NCBI GenBank assembly: GCA_023213315.1
Contig: JAKCPI010003147.1
Span: 51,719 to 115,718, forward strand
Reading direction: 5' to 3'
Source of the DNA: Euborellia annulipes
Lineage: Eukaryota; Arthropoda; Insecta; Dermaptera; Anisolabididae
DNA length: 64,000 bases
Shown: in pieces, positions 31,546-40,923 of the stretch
Layout: every line of letters starts with the position of its first letter
Numbering within the stretch: the stretch's first letter is position 1
Notes under the pieces: generated by a model
The model's input: the letters and a program-made list of their open reading frames with translations, nothing else
Told to the model about the DNA's origin: nothing
Database searches by the model: none
Made by a program: the position numbers and the translations under genes

Positions 31546-32237
31546 ATTATTACTGTCGTTATAGAATATCTCCCCCCCCCCCTAAAAGAGAGCCCTGCAG
31601 CTAGTTTATTTATTTTTATTCCCTTGAACGTATCGAAGATGATGTCGGAGGGAGGGAGGTTTCTATTTCTTTATAGCCGAATATAATTTTCTCTCTACGA
31701 CACATACAGGGATGTGCATTTAATAAGGAAACAAAAACAATACCCCATAAAATGCCAATTGCCTTTTTGTCCTTCTTTCAATTGAATAGGGAGGGGAGGG
31801 GATATTATTTATTTCTCTTTTGGGGATTCCTCTCCTCTCCTCTCTGCCTCTCTGCCTCCTGTACAGGCTATTTCGCTTTTTCTTTTTTCGGCGGCATCTG
31901 AGGCCATCCGGGAGCCGAATCAAATGAAATCGCCCCCCCTCTGGGACACAAAATATCTCAGAAATCGTCTGTTTTTGTCGACTGCAGCCGAAGCCTTCCG
32001 GCCCCTTTTTTTACATTTACATTTAATTTATTCATTATTTTTTTTTTTAATTTTAACATCATTGCTGTCCTGGAGGTTGAGTTGAGTGATGTGACTAAAC
32101 GCGACGAAGGGACAAAAGAAAAAGAAACAGCAAAAAAAAACTTCCTTTAGAAAAAATTTTTAAATAAAAAACAAATGAGCCCTAAATTAAAATCTGGTCG
32201 CACCGGATTTTTTATTTGACCTCATGTTATACATTCC

Positions 32238-32545
32238 GCTTCAAAAATAAAATAAAAAAAAGCTTTTTAAAAAATGCTTTTATTTAAATTGAACTAAAAA
32301 GAGAGAAATAAGAAAGAAATAATTTAATTGTTCTTGTTAAAATTTTTTAATATTTATGACTTAAAATAAAAGCGTGGGGCGCTTCGAAGTGATTCCGAGG
32401 CTCGCGCCCCACGCTTTTATTTTAAGTCATAAATATTAAAAAATTTTAACAAGAACAATTAAATTATTCTTTCTTATTTCTCTCTTTTTAGTTCAATTTA
32501 AATAAAAGCATTTTTTTAAAAATCTTTTTTTTTATTTTATTTTTA
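32238..32545. repeat. ~300-bp near-perfect palindrome
   Basis: Arms about 140 bp (32238-32382 and 32404-32545) with a 21-bp loop. The inner ends are GCGTGGGGCGC/GCGCCCCACGC, then TTAAAATAAAAGC, AATATTTATGACT, AACAAGAACAATTAAAT and GAGAGAAATAAGAAAGAA on both sides. Inner arms match essentially perfectly; the outer A/T ends are less exact. No ORF. Confidence 0.85.
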
Positions 32546-32584
32546 TTTTAAGCTTTTTAGTCTTTTAGTCTTATCAAAAATCAT

Positions 32585-33150
32585 CAATATGATAAAGTAC
32601 CACATTAGTTTGGCCTGTATTGATTTGGTTCAATTGAAAAATTATTCATTATCATAAAAAAATGACTCGTAAATATCAAAATTCAAAACTATAGTTAATA
32701 GGGGCCTTATTTGCGTGAGGCTTCAAATAAAGTACCACATTAGTTTGGTCTATTTTGATCAAAACCACCATATAGTGGCGTCATCAAAATGACTCTTAAG
32801 TATTACATTTCACACCTCTAGCCCATCGGGAAGTCTTTTGAAATTACATTAATTCGCGAAGGGTTTCAAATAAAGTACCACATTAGTTTGGTCTATTTTG
32901 ATCAAAACCACCATATAGTGGCGTCATCAAAAATGACTCTTAAGTATTACATTTCACACCTCTAGCCCATCGGGAAGTCTTTTGAAATTACATTAATTCA
33001 CGAAGGGTTTCAAATAAAGTACCACATTAGTTTGGTCCATTTTGGTAAAACCAAACTCACAATTTGCGTCATCAAAAATGACTCTTAAATATCAAATTTC
33101 ACACCTCTAGCTCATCGGGAAGTGTCCTTAACAAAGCCATAAAGTTGGTG
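32585..33150 (+). repeat. ~143-bp tandem repeat, 4 units
   Basis: AAAGTACCACATTAGTTTGG recurs at 32594, 32729, 32872 and 33016. The unit also holds AACCACCATATAGTGGCGTC, AAAATGACTCTTAAGTATTA and CACACCTCTAGCCCATCGGG. Units 2 and 3 are almost identical; 1 and 4 are diverged. A minisatellite with no ORF. Confidence 0.85.
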
Positions 33151-33199
33151 ACCTTGAAAGAGTAAGTTAAATAAAAGCATTTAAAAAAAAAACGTCACA

Positions 33200-33250
33200 C
33201 TTTGCTTCTTTTAAGCACGCTAACCTCTACACCAAACCCCTAGGGCTTTG
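33200..33250 (-). mobile_element. tRNA-derived SINE head fragment
   Basis: TTAAGCACGCTAACCTCTAC-ACCAAACCCCTAGGGC matches the minus-strand head of the SINE copy at 39997 (GCACGCTAACCCCTACACCA). Confidence 0.5.
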
Positions 33251-33823
33251 TTTTATTTAAATTGTATTAAATTGTGTAAAATGATTTGTATTTGTGTTAA
33301 ATTTACTTAGAAATGTTGAAGATATTTCCTGAAGAAGAAGCAAAACGTTACGTTTTTTTAACGTGCAGTGTATAATTTTGGCTATCGTTTTTGTAATAAA
33401 CGCCCTTTTATAGAGTATATATAAAGCTCCATCTTACTACAGAAACTATAAGAGCTAGAGCAATAAAAAAGTTTTTGTTTTTTTCAATATAAAAATATAA
33501 GGAGTCTGAAAAGTGAAGCCGAAAGCGGGCGACGCGGCTAGTAATAATCCCTTTTTAGAGTTTCTATTAAATAACGACATTTATTTTTGTAGGTTAATGA
33601 AATTGAAATTTGGTTGTCATTAGCATCAACACAATGCCACTTTGGCTCTATTGTGGCCACTCTGGGCTCGTTTGTATGCTAATAGTGACGAGGGCACCAC
33701 CTCATTTTCTAGGATGCAAATTTTATGTTAGGAGAGGAGAGGATGCATAAGTAACGCTGCTCCTAGCAGAGGATGAACTCTCGCTTCATGAGCTGAATGA
33801 ATCAATTCTCTTAAAAATGTAAG

Positions 33824-33922
33824 CAGTCACCACAATCGTTGCGGTTAAGCAATGACAAGCACGACAAAACCTCTGGTGGGTGACTGATATTGGCTATTAA
33901 TGGCGATACCGGGTGTTAGACT
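33824..33922 (+). repeat. 5S rRNA-like repeat, copy 1
   Basis: CACAATCGTTGCGGTTAAGC, AATGACAAGCACG, CTGGTGGGTGACTGATATTG and GGCGATACCGGGTGTTAGAC follow the order of the internal control region and 3' end of 5S rRNA (TTAAGC box A, GATGGGTGACC box C, ACCGGGTG near the end). It is too diverged to be functional. Best read as a 5S-derived SINE or pseudogene. Confidence 0.55.
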
Positions 33923-34214
33923 AGCCTGCCATCTATTGCAAGAATGCTCAACTAATTTGACAGTTGATTTTTAAATAAATCATCTAAGCTTATTTTAAAC
34001 ATTTCTTAATTAATATGTGATTAATAATAACAATAAATTCATTTTTAAATTTAAAAAAAATTAAAGATTATTGGGACAGATTGTTTTTTTTTGTATTTGC
34101 TTGATAACAAAAAAATTAATTACGATAATTTGTTTAATAAGTCATTAAACAAATTATAACTTTATGTTACAATAATCTCTTATGAATTTAATTCATTTAA
34201 AAAAAATCATTGTG

Positions 34215-34277
34215 TGGTTTTATGAAATCACGATGCAAGTGAAACTTTTTTTTCGGATCGTAGGCGTTTAACTGAAA
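34215..34277 (-). repeat. Inner inverted repeat, right
   Basis: ATGAAATCACGATGCAAGTG-AAACTTTTTTTTCGGAT..TTAACTGAAAATTTTCAG mirrors 30960-31015. Confidence 0.6.
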
Positions 34278-34529
34278 ATTTTCAGAAAATTATTCAATTA
34301 AGGGAATTAAAATCGCGTTTTTAATCTTAATTTAATAATTGGAAGAATGGGAAATCAATAGACGCATGTTAAATAAAACTGAGAACAATATTCATTTAGC
34401 AATTTGAATCATTTTAAATTATTTTAAAAATTATATTTTATCAATTTAAAAGTTGAATAATTAAATCTCACAATTATTTTGTTATAATTCGTTATATATA
34501 TTAAATTTCAACTTTCCTATTTTTGTCGT

Positions 34530-34650
34530 CATGGCTTGTGACGTCATAACTTGTAGCGTCACGGCCTTTGACGTCACGGCTTGTAACGCGACATGCTGAA
34601 AGAAAAACGAAAAAATTTGTGTCGATCAAAATAAAGTTTCACTTTAATTT
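34530..34650 (-). repeat. Outer inverted repeat, right, with CGTCACGGCTTGT subrepeats
   Basis: Four short tandem units of the type GTCATGGCTTGTGACGTCA (34527-34590) precede CGGCTTGTAACGCGACATGC and AAAGTTTCACTTTAAT, which mirrors 30518-30585. Confidence 0.65.
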
Positions 34651-35380
34651 TAAGAAATATTTATGTATTCTTTGCATCGATGTATTCTCTGAATGCAAAT
34701 AAATCCTCAAGCAGGATTTTAGGGAGGAGGCCAAAGCCAGCGGGCAGGCACTTCCGGACGTGAATAGTGCCACTACTACTGTAGAGGAGGTGGGTGCACT
34801 AACGAGAATTATTTCTTTCTTTGATGGCCTCCTATTAAAATTTTTTCCTGCGAGCTGTTTATGTCAATTTGAAATAAATAATTGGAATCTCTCGCGTATA
34901 TTAATGAATGAATGAATGAGGAGGGGGAGGAGGGGGGGGAGGGGAGGAGGGGAGGTTGTTAGTTAGTTTGAATGCAAATGCTCATTTGTTCCAAAGAAGA
35001 GACGTCGTCGTCGTCGTCGTCGTTTGCTGCCTGCCAGGTGTCCAAATTAATTATAGGCTATCTCTTTCTCTTCTCTTTCTGTCTGTCAAAGACATTCGCT
35101 TCTTCTTAATTATTGTATTATAAAAAGCAAAATGTGCTTAATTATTAGCTCTAAAGGGAATAAATAAATCAATCAATGAATAAATAAATTCTCTACAAAA
35201 TTCGCTCTAAGGATTTTTAATTAAAATCCCACCAACTATTTTTTTTGATGCTCTTTAAAAAGGATATCAGCAAAAGATTTTTTTCAGTCTCGATCGGTGG
35301 ACATTTTTGATTAATTTCATCGTACTGATAATGATAAAATTAAAATAGAAAAAAAATATTTATTTTCAATTTTAGAAATG
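34650..35380. other. Mixed non-coding tract
   Basis: Contains a GC-richer patch (34725-34800), G-rich 34921-34960, (GTC)n at 35004-35022 and a fragment of the 650-bp element (AATTCGCTCTAAGGATTTTT, 35199). No gene. Confidence 0.4.
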
Positions 35381-35385
35381 CTTGG

Positions 35386-35431
35386 CGGGCCGCATAAACG
35401 TGTTTAACGGGCCGCGGGTTGCTCATCCCTG
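35386..35431 (-). mobile_element. hAT-type MITE terminus
   Basis: Read on the minus strand: CAGGGATGAGCAACCCGCGG-CCCGTTAAAC..GGCCCGCC. CAGGGATGAGCAACCCGCGG is a typical end of non-autonomous hAT elements. The other end was not found. Confidence 0.5.
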
Positions 35432-35925
35432 GTATAGAGTCAGCCCTTCCAGTAGCGGGGCGTTTAGCGGGAATAAGCCGGTAAAGTTGCGGGAAGATGG
35501 TTTTTCGCAAATATCTCGAAAACTATGCGCTTTCCAAAAAATTCATCTATACAAAAATAATCGAAATTAAATTACAAACAAAAATGGTCTAGTACATAAT
35601 CACGCTAAAGTGAACGGTTCGGGAGATATAGAGGGGTGAAATTTGATGGTTGTCATGGTAACAAGATACAAATATTTCTCCAGCGTCTACTTTCATATGA
35701 ATTACAAATTTCACCCCTCTATATCCCCGAACCGTTCACTTTAGCGTGATTATGTACTAGACCATTTTTGTTTGTAATTTAATTTCATTATTTTTGTATA
35801 GATGAATTTTTGCGGAAAACCGCATAGTTTTCGAGATATTTGCGAAAAACCATTTTCCCGCAACTTTACCGGCTTATTTCCGCTTCCGCTAAACGCTCCG
35901 GTACTGGAAATACTGACTCTAGAGT
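35432..35925. repeat. ~500-bp foldback element
   Basis: Arms 35432-35644 and 35706-35925 are inverted: GAATAAGCCGGTAAAGTTGC against GCAACTTTACCGGCTTATTT; TCGCAAATATCTCGAAAACT; AATGGTCTAGTACATAATCA; GTGAACGGTTCGGG. The loop holds TGGTTGTCATGGTAACAAGA, a block also present in the 650-bp element. The same outer arm sequence (GGTACTGGA, TGACTCTAGAGT, AAGCCGGTAAAG) bounds the foldback at 41276. Frames on both strands are arm artefacts. Confidence 0.85.
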
Positions 35926-36012
35926 ATCTTTCCATCACTAAAATGCAACCTAGTCGCCTTCAGAAAACTCTTGCCCATTTTTGTCGTGGCGACCTCTCCG
36001 ACTATATGGGGC

Positions 36013-36347
36013 ATGGGCGTAACTAGAAAACTTGACTGAGGGGGAGGGCAGGGGACCAGGGCCGGATTTAAGAGTATGCCGCTAAAACCCTTTTGCCGCC
36101 CCCGAAAACGAATTTTCCCGCCCTGCGGAAATAAGTTTTTCTTCTCTGTGAAAATTTTCTTTACCTTGTTTTTAGGGAAGCAAAATTTTTTCGGTTGCCG
36201 CTATAGACGACAGCCATTTTAGAAATACACCCCCTGCATGGGACCAGCCATCCTCAGGGGGCCCGGAAGGCCCCATTTTGACCGGGGAGCTTCTGGGGGC
36301 CACGAGCCTTCTGGGGGGGCACCCCCATGAGTTACACCCCCGCATAT
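36013..36347. mobile_element. MITE-like element with GGGCGTAACTAG ends and nested hAT end
   Basis: CATGGGCGTAACTAG at the left is matched in inverse by GAGTTACACCCCCGCAT at the right. Inside, CAGGGCCGGATTTAAG (36057) is a common hAT terminus, and CCCGCCCTGCGGAAATAAG recalls the sequence near 38310. The interior is G/C-rich with no ORF. Confidence 0.45.
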
Positions 36348-36450
36348 GGGGTTTTGTATGTTAATTTCGATTCAAAAGGGGGTCCCCGTTCCAACTTTTT
36401 GCACAATTTAAAAAATGTTTTCCAATTCTTATGAAATTTTGTTTAAAAAG
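36338..36450 (+). repeat. Second dispersed family, partial copy
   Basis: GGGGTTTTGTATGTTAATTT, CGATTCAAAAGGGGGTCCCC and TTCCAATTCTTATGAAATTT match 1525-1615. Confidence 0.7.
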
Positions 36451-36539
36451 TATAACAGTAAAATTCTTCGTGAAAATTGTTTTAAGTACACTTTACGGAT
36501 GTATTTCAGTTTTTTCAAATTCATTTTCCAGCTCTTCCT

Positions 36540-36815
36540 TCCATAGATCCAATGTTAAATCCCCATACGGGGATATGCATGTTAATTTTGATTCATCTCT
36601 TTGCAACTTTTATTACACAATACACATTAAAAAAAAAATTCCAAATTTTGTATTTATTTAGGATCCTCTATTGTGTATAAAATGTCCAAATATGAGATCA
36701 AAGATTTTAGAAAAATACCCAGAGTTTATTTCCAGCAGTCAACATTCAAAGCCAATGGAAATTTTGCCTTTTTTGAACTGCAAGTGGCCGAGTTGGAAAC
36801 TAAGGTGCTATGAGA
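36540..36815 (+). repeat. Second dispersed family, longer copy
   Basis: CATACGGGGATATGCATGTT, TATTGTGTATAAAATGTCCA, AGAGTTTATTTCCAGCAGTC-AACATTCAA and GGAAACTAAGGTGCTATGAG match 1497-1750. The frame at 36671-36853 is read through it. Hairpin not present at this end. Confidence 0.65.
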
Positions 36816-37008
36816 GGGAAACGTCCCAGAAAGAAGTTCCCTTAATCGTTTAATATTCTGTCTCTGCTGGTGACGTCAATTGTTCTGTTGTTTCTGCCTC
36901 TCTTGACCGGGCGGCCCCTTCATCTTGGCATTGTTCTGTCGTTGAATGGGGAGGGAATAGAACAAGCAAGCTCTCCTTTACACCTGCTGCTTCCTCCTCT
37001 TCAAGAAA

Positions 37009-37430
37009 CAAAAAATCTGGTGGCACACCACATTTTGTGTGCCGAGAATTCTAGATGTGAAATTTATAAACATGGGGAAATATTCTATTCAAGTACAAGA
37101 GTAAAGTGTGCTTCAAACAATTTCAATGCCAAAATGAGAATATACATTTTAAAGAGCATCTAAAAAATAATTGATTTTTGAATTTTAATCAAAATCCTTA
37201 AATTGAATTTTGAGAAAATCGAAAAAAACTGAAAAAGTGCATCAGTAAAGTACTAGTACTCTTTGGCCGATTTTGTTCAAAAGCTTCGTGTCACGTCCCA
37301 GGGAGGTGCCTAACTTAAATATAAAATTTCAACCTCATAGCTCAATTCCTTCTTGAGATATTTTGTTTACAGACCACTTTGTTGGACTAAGGGTATTTCC
37401 ATCAAAATCTCGATTTTTTGACATGAGTCC
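37009..37430 (-). repeat. 650-bp element copy 6, minus strand
   Basis: Starts at a shortened hairpin (AAAAAATCTGGTGGCACACC-ACATTTTGTGTGCCGAG), then AATTTATAAACATGGGGAAA, AGTACAAGAGTAAAGTGTGC, CAGTAAAGTACTAGTACTCT and ends near AAAATCTCGATTTTTTGACA. 5' block and microsatellite absent. Confidence 0.75.
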
Positions 37431-37497
37431 CATTTTTTTTTAAACATTCAACATTCATTTAAACATTGGTCTTTGACACACCATTGCATAACAGGGT

Positions 37498-37683
37498 CCA
37501 TATAAGACTTTTTACGATAACCGTTATTATATAAATATATATATTGGGGGTTCAGGCATTTCTATTTAAGCCATTTGATATCCAAATGGCTTAAATAAAA
37601 TCATCGGACTGTCAAGAATCCGAACCCGCGACCCTTGGTATACAAGGCATGGCGCGCTACCAACTACGCCAAGCCCGAGGGCG
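37498..37683 (-). mobile_element. tRNA-derived SINE, tail lost
   Basis: GACTTTTTACGATAACCGTT, GGTTCAGGCATTTCTATTTA, AGCCATTTGATATCCAAATG, B box as AATCCGAACCCGCG, A-box region GCGCTACCAACTACGCCAAG, end CCCGAGGGCG. The 3' GTGTG tail is missing. Confidence 0.75.
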
Positions 37684-37689
37684 AATCCT

Positions 37690-37884
37690 ATATTAATAAG
37701 AAGGCAGAAATGAGAGATGCAGCTAAGGTTATTTCTTTATTCGTTTAATTCACACAGCTGACGTTTCGGTTCCCATCCTCAGAGCTGGCGAATGACTTTT
37801 CTTTCAAACACGTGAACCGAGAACGTCACCGAATAAAGAAATAACCTTAGCTGCATCTCTCATTTCTGCCCTCTTATTAATATA
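37690..37884. repeat. ~195-bp foldback with hammerhead-like motif
   Basis: The outer arms TATTAATAAGAAGGCAGAAA..TGCAGCTAAGGTTATTTCTT..TTATTCG and the reverse (CGAATAAAGAAATAACCTTA..TTATTAATATA) enclose AGCTGACGTTTCGGTTC and its decayed mirror GAACCGAGAACGTCAC. A left-half copy occurs at 54174-54262 and a worn one at 55740-55800. Confidence 0.8.
37755..37787 (-). ncRNA. Hammerhead-ribozyme-like motif
   Basis: Minus strand, 33 nt: CAGCU, then CUGAGGA, U, GG-GAA-CC, GAAACGUC, AGCUG. The outer CAGCU/AGCUG form a perfect 5-bp stem I, CUGAGGA fits CUGANGA, GG/CC can form a tiny stem II, and GAAA-CG-UC fits the second core strand with stem III reduced to CG and UC as the cleavage dinucleotide. Departures from the classical form are an extra U before stem II and no true stem III; the latter is known in small Penelope-associated hammerheads thought to act as dimers. 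Activity is untested. Confidence 0.5.
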
Positions 37885-38099
37885 ACATCTCATCTATAAA
37901 TTGTTTTTGTATATTAATATACACAAATAGATTTTGCTGTAAGTAGAGACCGGATTTTAAGCAAAATGCTTATTGCTCAATTTTATAAGCAACCATTAGA
38001 TATTTAATTTCTATACGAATTAGGAAAAACTAAGTGCATTGAGATTGCATTTTTTATGCTTTTTTGCTTTTTTTCCCTTTATGCTTATTTGAACTTATA

Positions 38100-38400
38100 T
38101 TACGAATATTTATAATTTTTTTTTTTTTTTTTATTAAAAAACTCTTTTTTCCCATTCACGTATGTGAAGGGACGTATATAAGGGGGGGCCCGCCCTCCCC
38201 CAAAAAAAAAAAAAAAAAAAAATTTCCAAAAACCCCGCAGTGCGAAAAAATATAAAAAAAATTTTTCCGCAGAGTGAAAAAATTTGGTTCCGCGAAAACA
38301 AAATTTTTCGCAGGGCGGGGCGGAATAAATTTAGTTTCTTTAAAAAAAAATTTGTATACGCCATTGGTATGAGTAAAAATTGCTTATGAGATGCTTTTTT
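38100..38400. repeat. Low-complexity block with GGGCGG-type words
   Basis: A GGGACGTATATAAGGGGGGG-CCCGCCC stretch, then long A runs and TTTTTCCGC/GCGGAAAAA-like words. ACGTATATAAGGG..CCATTGG could be a MITE, but ends and duplication are not clear. Frames here are homopolymer artefacts. Confidence 0.4.
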
Positions 38401-38549
38401 TTCAACTTTTATGCTTATTTAACAACTTTTTATTCAAGTTTTTTATGCTTTTTTAAGCACTTTTTTTCCATTTTTTTATGCTTTTTTGTCCGGTCTTTAG
38501 CTATAAGCTTTCTCGTATACAAAGTATAGAAAACGTAAAAAACTTGGGA

Positions 38550-39990
38550 ATTTTTTTCCCTTACACCCTGTGTGTGTGTGTGTGTGTGTGTGTGGACACG
38601 ATTACTTAAAAACGCATTCAACCAGATAATAAATTCAAAAAAAAAACGCGTCCCTTTTATTTCGAGCCGTTTAATAGACAATTGCCAGGGAGGGAGGGAA
38701 AATGATCTCTCCCCATTTATTCTTGAATTTTTGATGACTGTTTAGTGAGTGACAAGAGAGAGAGAGAGAGAGAGAGAGAGCAGGTTAACCCTTCTAGGGA
38801 GAGTGGAGTGAGTGAGCAATGACCCGAAAAAATAGACTCCTAAAGGGCTTTTGTATTGTAAAATTAGAAAGAGGATTATCCATCCTCCTCTTCGCCCTCC
38901 CTCCGGGGCTGATTACAAGACAAAAGCAAAGCTACACAAAAAAGGGATTTCAAAGTCTCAAGTTTTTGATTTCACGTTGATGATGTCATTCTTCGCTCAA
39001 AGAATATACAAGCGCGCGCCTTTGCGTTTCCTTATTTATGATTTATGGTAGAAATACGACCAGGTGCCGCGTCAATTGCTAAGGGGTGCCGCGAGATATT
39101 TACATTAAACAAAAAAAAAATACTCTTTAAAAACGAATTAGTAAAAAACTACTAATTCATAGTGAATAGTCACTTTTTTAAGATGTGCAAAGTAGACCAC
39201 CCGTAAACAGTGGATATCCACTTTTTCAATTAGTAAAAATTATTAATATGAAAAATTCACTAATTGAATAAGTGAATTTTAAAAAAAATAATGACCAAAA
39301 AAAAAAGAAACGTTTAAGATATATGAAATAAGGTGTGATGACACCGGGACCTAACTTGTGTTTACTGACTCGAGTTCTAGCCGAACTCACTTAAACTTGA
39401 CTTACTTTTACTTCTCTGTTATTTGGTATATAAGTATGTCGCTGATGTTAACAATGCTTTTTACTTGAATGTTACTATATTCCTTCCCAGCAATTTATTT
39501 CTAAATAAACTTAATAAAACTAATTATCGTTATATCAAGAAATATATTTACTAAATTTTAAGTAAAAATATTTCTTAATTGACTATTTAAAAAATAATAT
39601 TTTATTAATTTAAAAAAATTTAGAATCTATTTGTTTTGACTTAACATATATTTCCTGCAATTTTTAACAAAAAATACAAGTTATCTCAATATTATTATTT
39701 ATTTGTATTATTATAACTTAAATAAAGCCTTATATTGCCAGAAATGTCTTTATTAAGGAACCGATCAAACAGCTGATTGAAAAGTCGGCCATGTTGGCTT
39801 CTCAGACAGCCGGAATTGAATGAACTACTTTTTGAATTAGTAAAAAATAACTAATCTAAAAGTAACCAATAAATTTACTAAATATATTAGTAGATTCTAC
39901 TCAAAATGACTAAATTTGGTGTAATTTTCTTACCTACTGTTTGAATAAGTAAAAATTCTACTAATTCGTTTTTAAGAGAGTAGTGTTTCT
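38550..39990. other. Non-coding tract
   Basis: (GT)n at 38569-38594, (AG)n at 38755-38782, GGTGCCGCG words at 39063 and 39088 (possible hAT remnant), and repeated ACTAATTCA/GAATTAGT words at 39137-39270 and 39830-39985 that mirror each other. No gene. Confidence 0.45.
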
Positions 39991-39996
39991 TTTCAA

Positions 39997-40188
39997 CACT
40001 CACACTTTTTTCACATTCACACACACATACACTCAGTGTTTCCGGCAACTCAGGTCATATAAGATTTTTAACCGTTATTTGAATATATATATTCCTTTTG
40101 AGCATTCTTATTTAAGCCATTTGGTATCCAAATAAAATGATCGGACTGCCTGGGCAGCACGCTAACCCCTACACCAAGCCCGGAGGAC
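39997..40188 (-). mobile_element. tRNA-derived SINE, internally deleted
   Basis: CTCACACTTTTTTCACATTC, CCGGCAACTCAGGTCATATA, TTATTTAAGCCATTTGGTAT, ATGATCGGACTGCCTGGGCA joined directly to GCACGCTAACCCCTACACCA: the B-box segment has been deleted. Confidence 0.75.
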
Positions 40189-40204
40189 AAAAATAAAAGT
40201 TATT

Positions 40205-40417
40205 ATGGCTAGTTTGTTAGAACGGAGGGAGTGGGCGAAATTGAGGGCAATGTTTAAGGCGTATCAAGGAATTAGGAGTTGGGAGGAGATAACAAGTAGA
40301 TTTCGCGAAAGAAATTATTATTATAGTAGGGTTGATCATAGGAGGAAAATTCAGAAGCCAAGATTCTTGAAGCATTCGTTTGTAGGATCAATTGATTTGT
40401 GGAACGGGAAACACTGA
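40205..40417 (+). pseudogene. Short open frame of unknown origin
   Basis: A 70-residue frame (MASLLERREWAKLRAMFKAY...) with balanced base use and no low complexity, unlike other frames in the window. Charged and aromatic content looks protein-like, and it is the only such frame besides the LINE. I do not recognise a domain. It follows a SINE by 16 bp and is followed by a poly-C tract. It may be a worn piece of a transposon ORF. Confidence 0.2.
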
Positions 40418-40503
40418 CGCATTGGAAAAATGGAATTCGGAAGTAGATCGCAGAGTCTCGAAGGAAAAAAGTTTTTGATTTGTTGAAGCTACAATTATAC
40501 AGT

Positions 40504-40504
<1 letters not shown>

Positions 40505-40535
<31 letters not shown>

Positions 40536-40549
40536 CGCCCGCCCCCCCC
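40505..40549. repeat. Poly-C tract
   Basis: 30 C in a row, then GCGCCCGCCCCCCCC. Length and flanks may be assembly-sensitive. Confidence 0.8.
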
Positions 40550-40586
40550 TCTAATATTTTTTTATATTGACTACCGAGTGACTTTC

Positions 40587-40668
40587 AGCACGCTGATTCC
40601 TCGGGGCCTCACACTCAAAGGTTTCTTCGTGCTTGGCGCAGCTTAACTCCATTTAATTCTGTGACTGC
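40587..40668 (-). repeat. 5S rRNA-like repeat, copy 2
   Basis: Minus strand: GGAGTTAAGCTGCGCCAAGC-ACGAAGAAACC, then GGCCCCGAGGAATCAGCG. Matches box A (AGTTAAGC) and downstream spacing of the other copies; the box C region is worn. Confidence 0.45.
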
Positions 40669-40773
40669 TTCTCTTATCCATATAGAAGATGGAATTGGCT
40701 GTATCAGTTGATATAAATGGAGAGAGGAGTCAGCCATATTGGGAGCTTCTACGTAAATAAAACTCTCAAATTT

Positions 40774-40817
40774 GGGAAACGTTTCGGCTATAATTTTATA
40801 TCGCCATCTTCAGTCCC
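40774..40817 (-). ncRNA. Hammerhead-ribozyme-like motif
   Basis: Minus strand, 44 nt: GGGA, CUGAAGA, U, GGC..GCC (14-nt apical part with a further AUA/UAU pairing after one G-A mismatch), GAAACGUU, UCCC. GGGA/UCCC form a perfect 4-bp stem I exactly flanking the core, and CUGAAGA fits CUGANGA. Stem III is again only CG, UU lies at the cleavage position, and the same extra U precedes stem II. Two copies from unrelated foldbacks sharing this layout argue for selection on RNA structure. Confidence 0.5.
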
Positions 40818-40853
40818 TCAGAGAGTATAAAACTCAATGCATAGGCATCGAGT

Positions 40854-40923
40854 CAAGGGCGGATCCAGAGGTGTTTCTCGGGGGGGGGTAATTACCCCTT
40901 TACCCCCCTTGTATCCGCCCTTG
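40854..40923. mobile_element. 70-bp hAT-type MITE with perfect 8-bp target duplication
   Basis: CAAGGGCGGATCC at the left and ATCCGCCCTTG at the right form terminal inverted repeats starting CA and ending TG. Both sides carry CATCGAGT (40846-40853 and 40924-40931), an 8-bp duplication diagnostic of hAT insertions. The interior is G-, C- and T-rich without an ORF. It inserted into the loop of the 40711 foldback. Confidence 0.85.
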
